The translations under genes were made by a program, and so were the position numbers. Below, one piece after another: positions 63,584 to 64,000 of a DNA stretch of 64,000 nt. Source of the DNA: CADCWN01 sp046328475 (GTDB lineage: Bacteria > Chloroflexota > Chloroflexia > Thermomicrobiales > CADCWN01). Below the pieces are notes generated by a model. The model was not told the origin of the DNA and ran no database searches. It saw nothing but the letters and a program-made list of their open reading frames with translations. The stretch is from assembly GCA_046328475.1 (NCBI GenBank), contig JAXLWN010000015.1:1-64000 (forward strand). The letters are read 5' to 3'. Positions within the stretch are counted from its first letter, which is position 1. Every line of letters starts with the position of its first letter.

Positions 63584-63922
63584 CTCTCCCCTTATCTAAA
63601 GTCCCGGCGAAAGGGTGGTGCCGCTGGACAATTGCGATTGTTGGCTATGAGCAGTATCACTACTTTTGTCGAGTATACGGGGGGCCAGCATCGCCTCTCT
63701 ATAAGCAATAGGTCCCGACGGTACCCGCCAGATCAGACCGTCCGTTTGGCTGATCGTCTCGTACTTCTGTCCCGGCCTCCGTACGTTCTGTCTGGGGTGC
63801 GTTCGCGCCCCGCCCGGAGCGCACGTCTGCACCCGCGCCGTCGTCTCTTTGCCGCTTGCTTGTTCGGTGATGGTGCAGCCGAGGTGATGCCGCCGACGCG
63901 CAAGTACCAGGGATGGTTCCAC
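63584..63922. other. Intergenic region upstream of the c-di-GMP gene
   Basis: No gene is supported here. It is AT-richer near 63640-63720, where the minus strand has a TATACT (about 63693-63688) that could be a -10 for the c-di-GMP gene; the -35 is unclear. Confidence 0.4.
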
Positions 63923-64000
63923 TTACAGTAGCTGCGTCGCGCCGCGCGCCAGGAGTTGACCGCTGCCGGGTTGGGCGAGGACCGTATCGTCGCGGAAGGC
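63923..64000 (-). CDS. 3' end of a gene running past the window edge
   Basis: The minus-strand frame is open from base 64000 to TAA at 63923-63925 and encodes AFRDDTVLAQPGSGQLLARG, then ATQLL. Codon composition looks coding and the C-terminus is reasonable, but 25 residues are too few to name a family. Confidence 0.35.
   Translation of the reverse strand, partial: AFRDDTVLAQPGSGQLLARGATQLL

Noticed and set aside
59753..63931. 1392-codon plus-strand open frame
   Set aside because: It is exactly antisense to the GAF/HD-GYP/GGDEF gene, is rich in Arg, Gln, His and Ala, and has no domain pattern. It is a GC-rich shadow frame.
1..64000. tRNA or rRNA genes
   Set aside because: I looked for TPsiC-arm-like motifs and rRNA signatures and found none that I could support; a tRNAscan run would settle it.

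Overview
The window is about 64 kb of very GC-rich bacterial DNA. It carries scattered single-gene and two-gene units rather than long operons. The gene families point to Chloroflexota, perhaps a Thermomicrobia-like lineage: DUF4058, Uma2, SARP/AfsR-like STAND regulators, DUF4349 lipoproteins, an F420-type luciferase-fold enzyme, and secreted propeller proteins of the HAF, RCC1, Kelch and NHL types. This is inference from gene content; no rRNA, tRNA or CRISPR array was seen.

Layout. 0-13.5 kb is mostly metabolic: a truncated 3-hydroxyacyl-CoA dehydrogenase, a TIMP-like secreted protein with a broken NHL gene, DUF4058, an arylsulfotransferase-like protein, an acyltransferase, a ketopantoate reductase, a REP-associated transposase inside 57-bp inverted repeats, an HpcH/HpaI aldolase, an LLM oxidoreductase, a Gfo/Idh/MocA oxidoreductase, an M55 peptidase and an ABC-2 exporter pair. 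13.5-21.3 kb holds a broken small secreted gene, a frameshifted GGDEF protein, a remnant of the ABC permease, hicAB, an amidase, two DUF4349 lipoproteins and DinB. 21.5-30.8 kb holds large secreted proteins (Kelch plus LGFP-like repeats; HAF plus SLH-like), a frameshifted phosphoesterase, an M14 peptidase, Uma2 and a membrane protein.

30.7-44.1 kb is the most unusual part. Three AfsR-like BTAD/NB-ARC/TPR regulators alternate on the minus strand with three copies of a roughly 70-residue small protein and two secreted proteins that share a C-terminal ConA-like domain. One stretch of about 2.25 kb is present twice. Copy 1 (30.7-35.0 kb) is full of single-base indels.

44.2-64 kb has an AbrB/PIN toxin-antitoxin pair, a P450, a frameshifted MMPL exporter, an RCC1/SLH-like surface protein, an S24-like protein without the catalytic Ser, a PLP-dependent ammonia-lyase, a YbaK-family deacylase, an ATPase/small-protein pair behind a 21-bp inverted repeat, moeA, a GT2 glycosyltransferase, a membrane protein and a large GAF/PAS/HD-GYP/GGDEF protein.

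Two themes cross the window. First, arrays of 7-9 nt tandem repeats, often paired as inverted arms, occupy many intergenic gaps and have also entered coding sequence. Second, many genes keep a clear protein signal but are split by indels, most densely in repeated or repetitive genes. This looks at least partly like residual assembly error, so 'pseudogene' below means 'interrupted in this sequence'.
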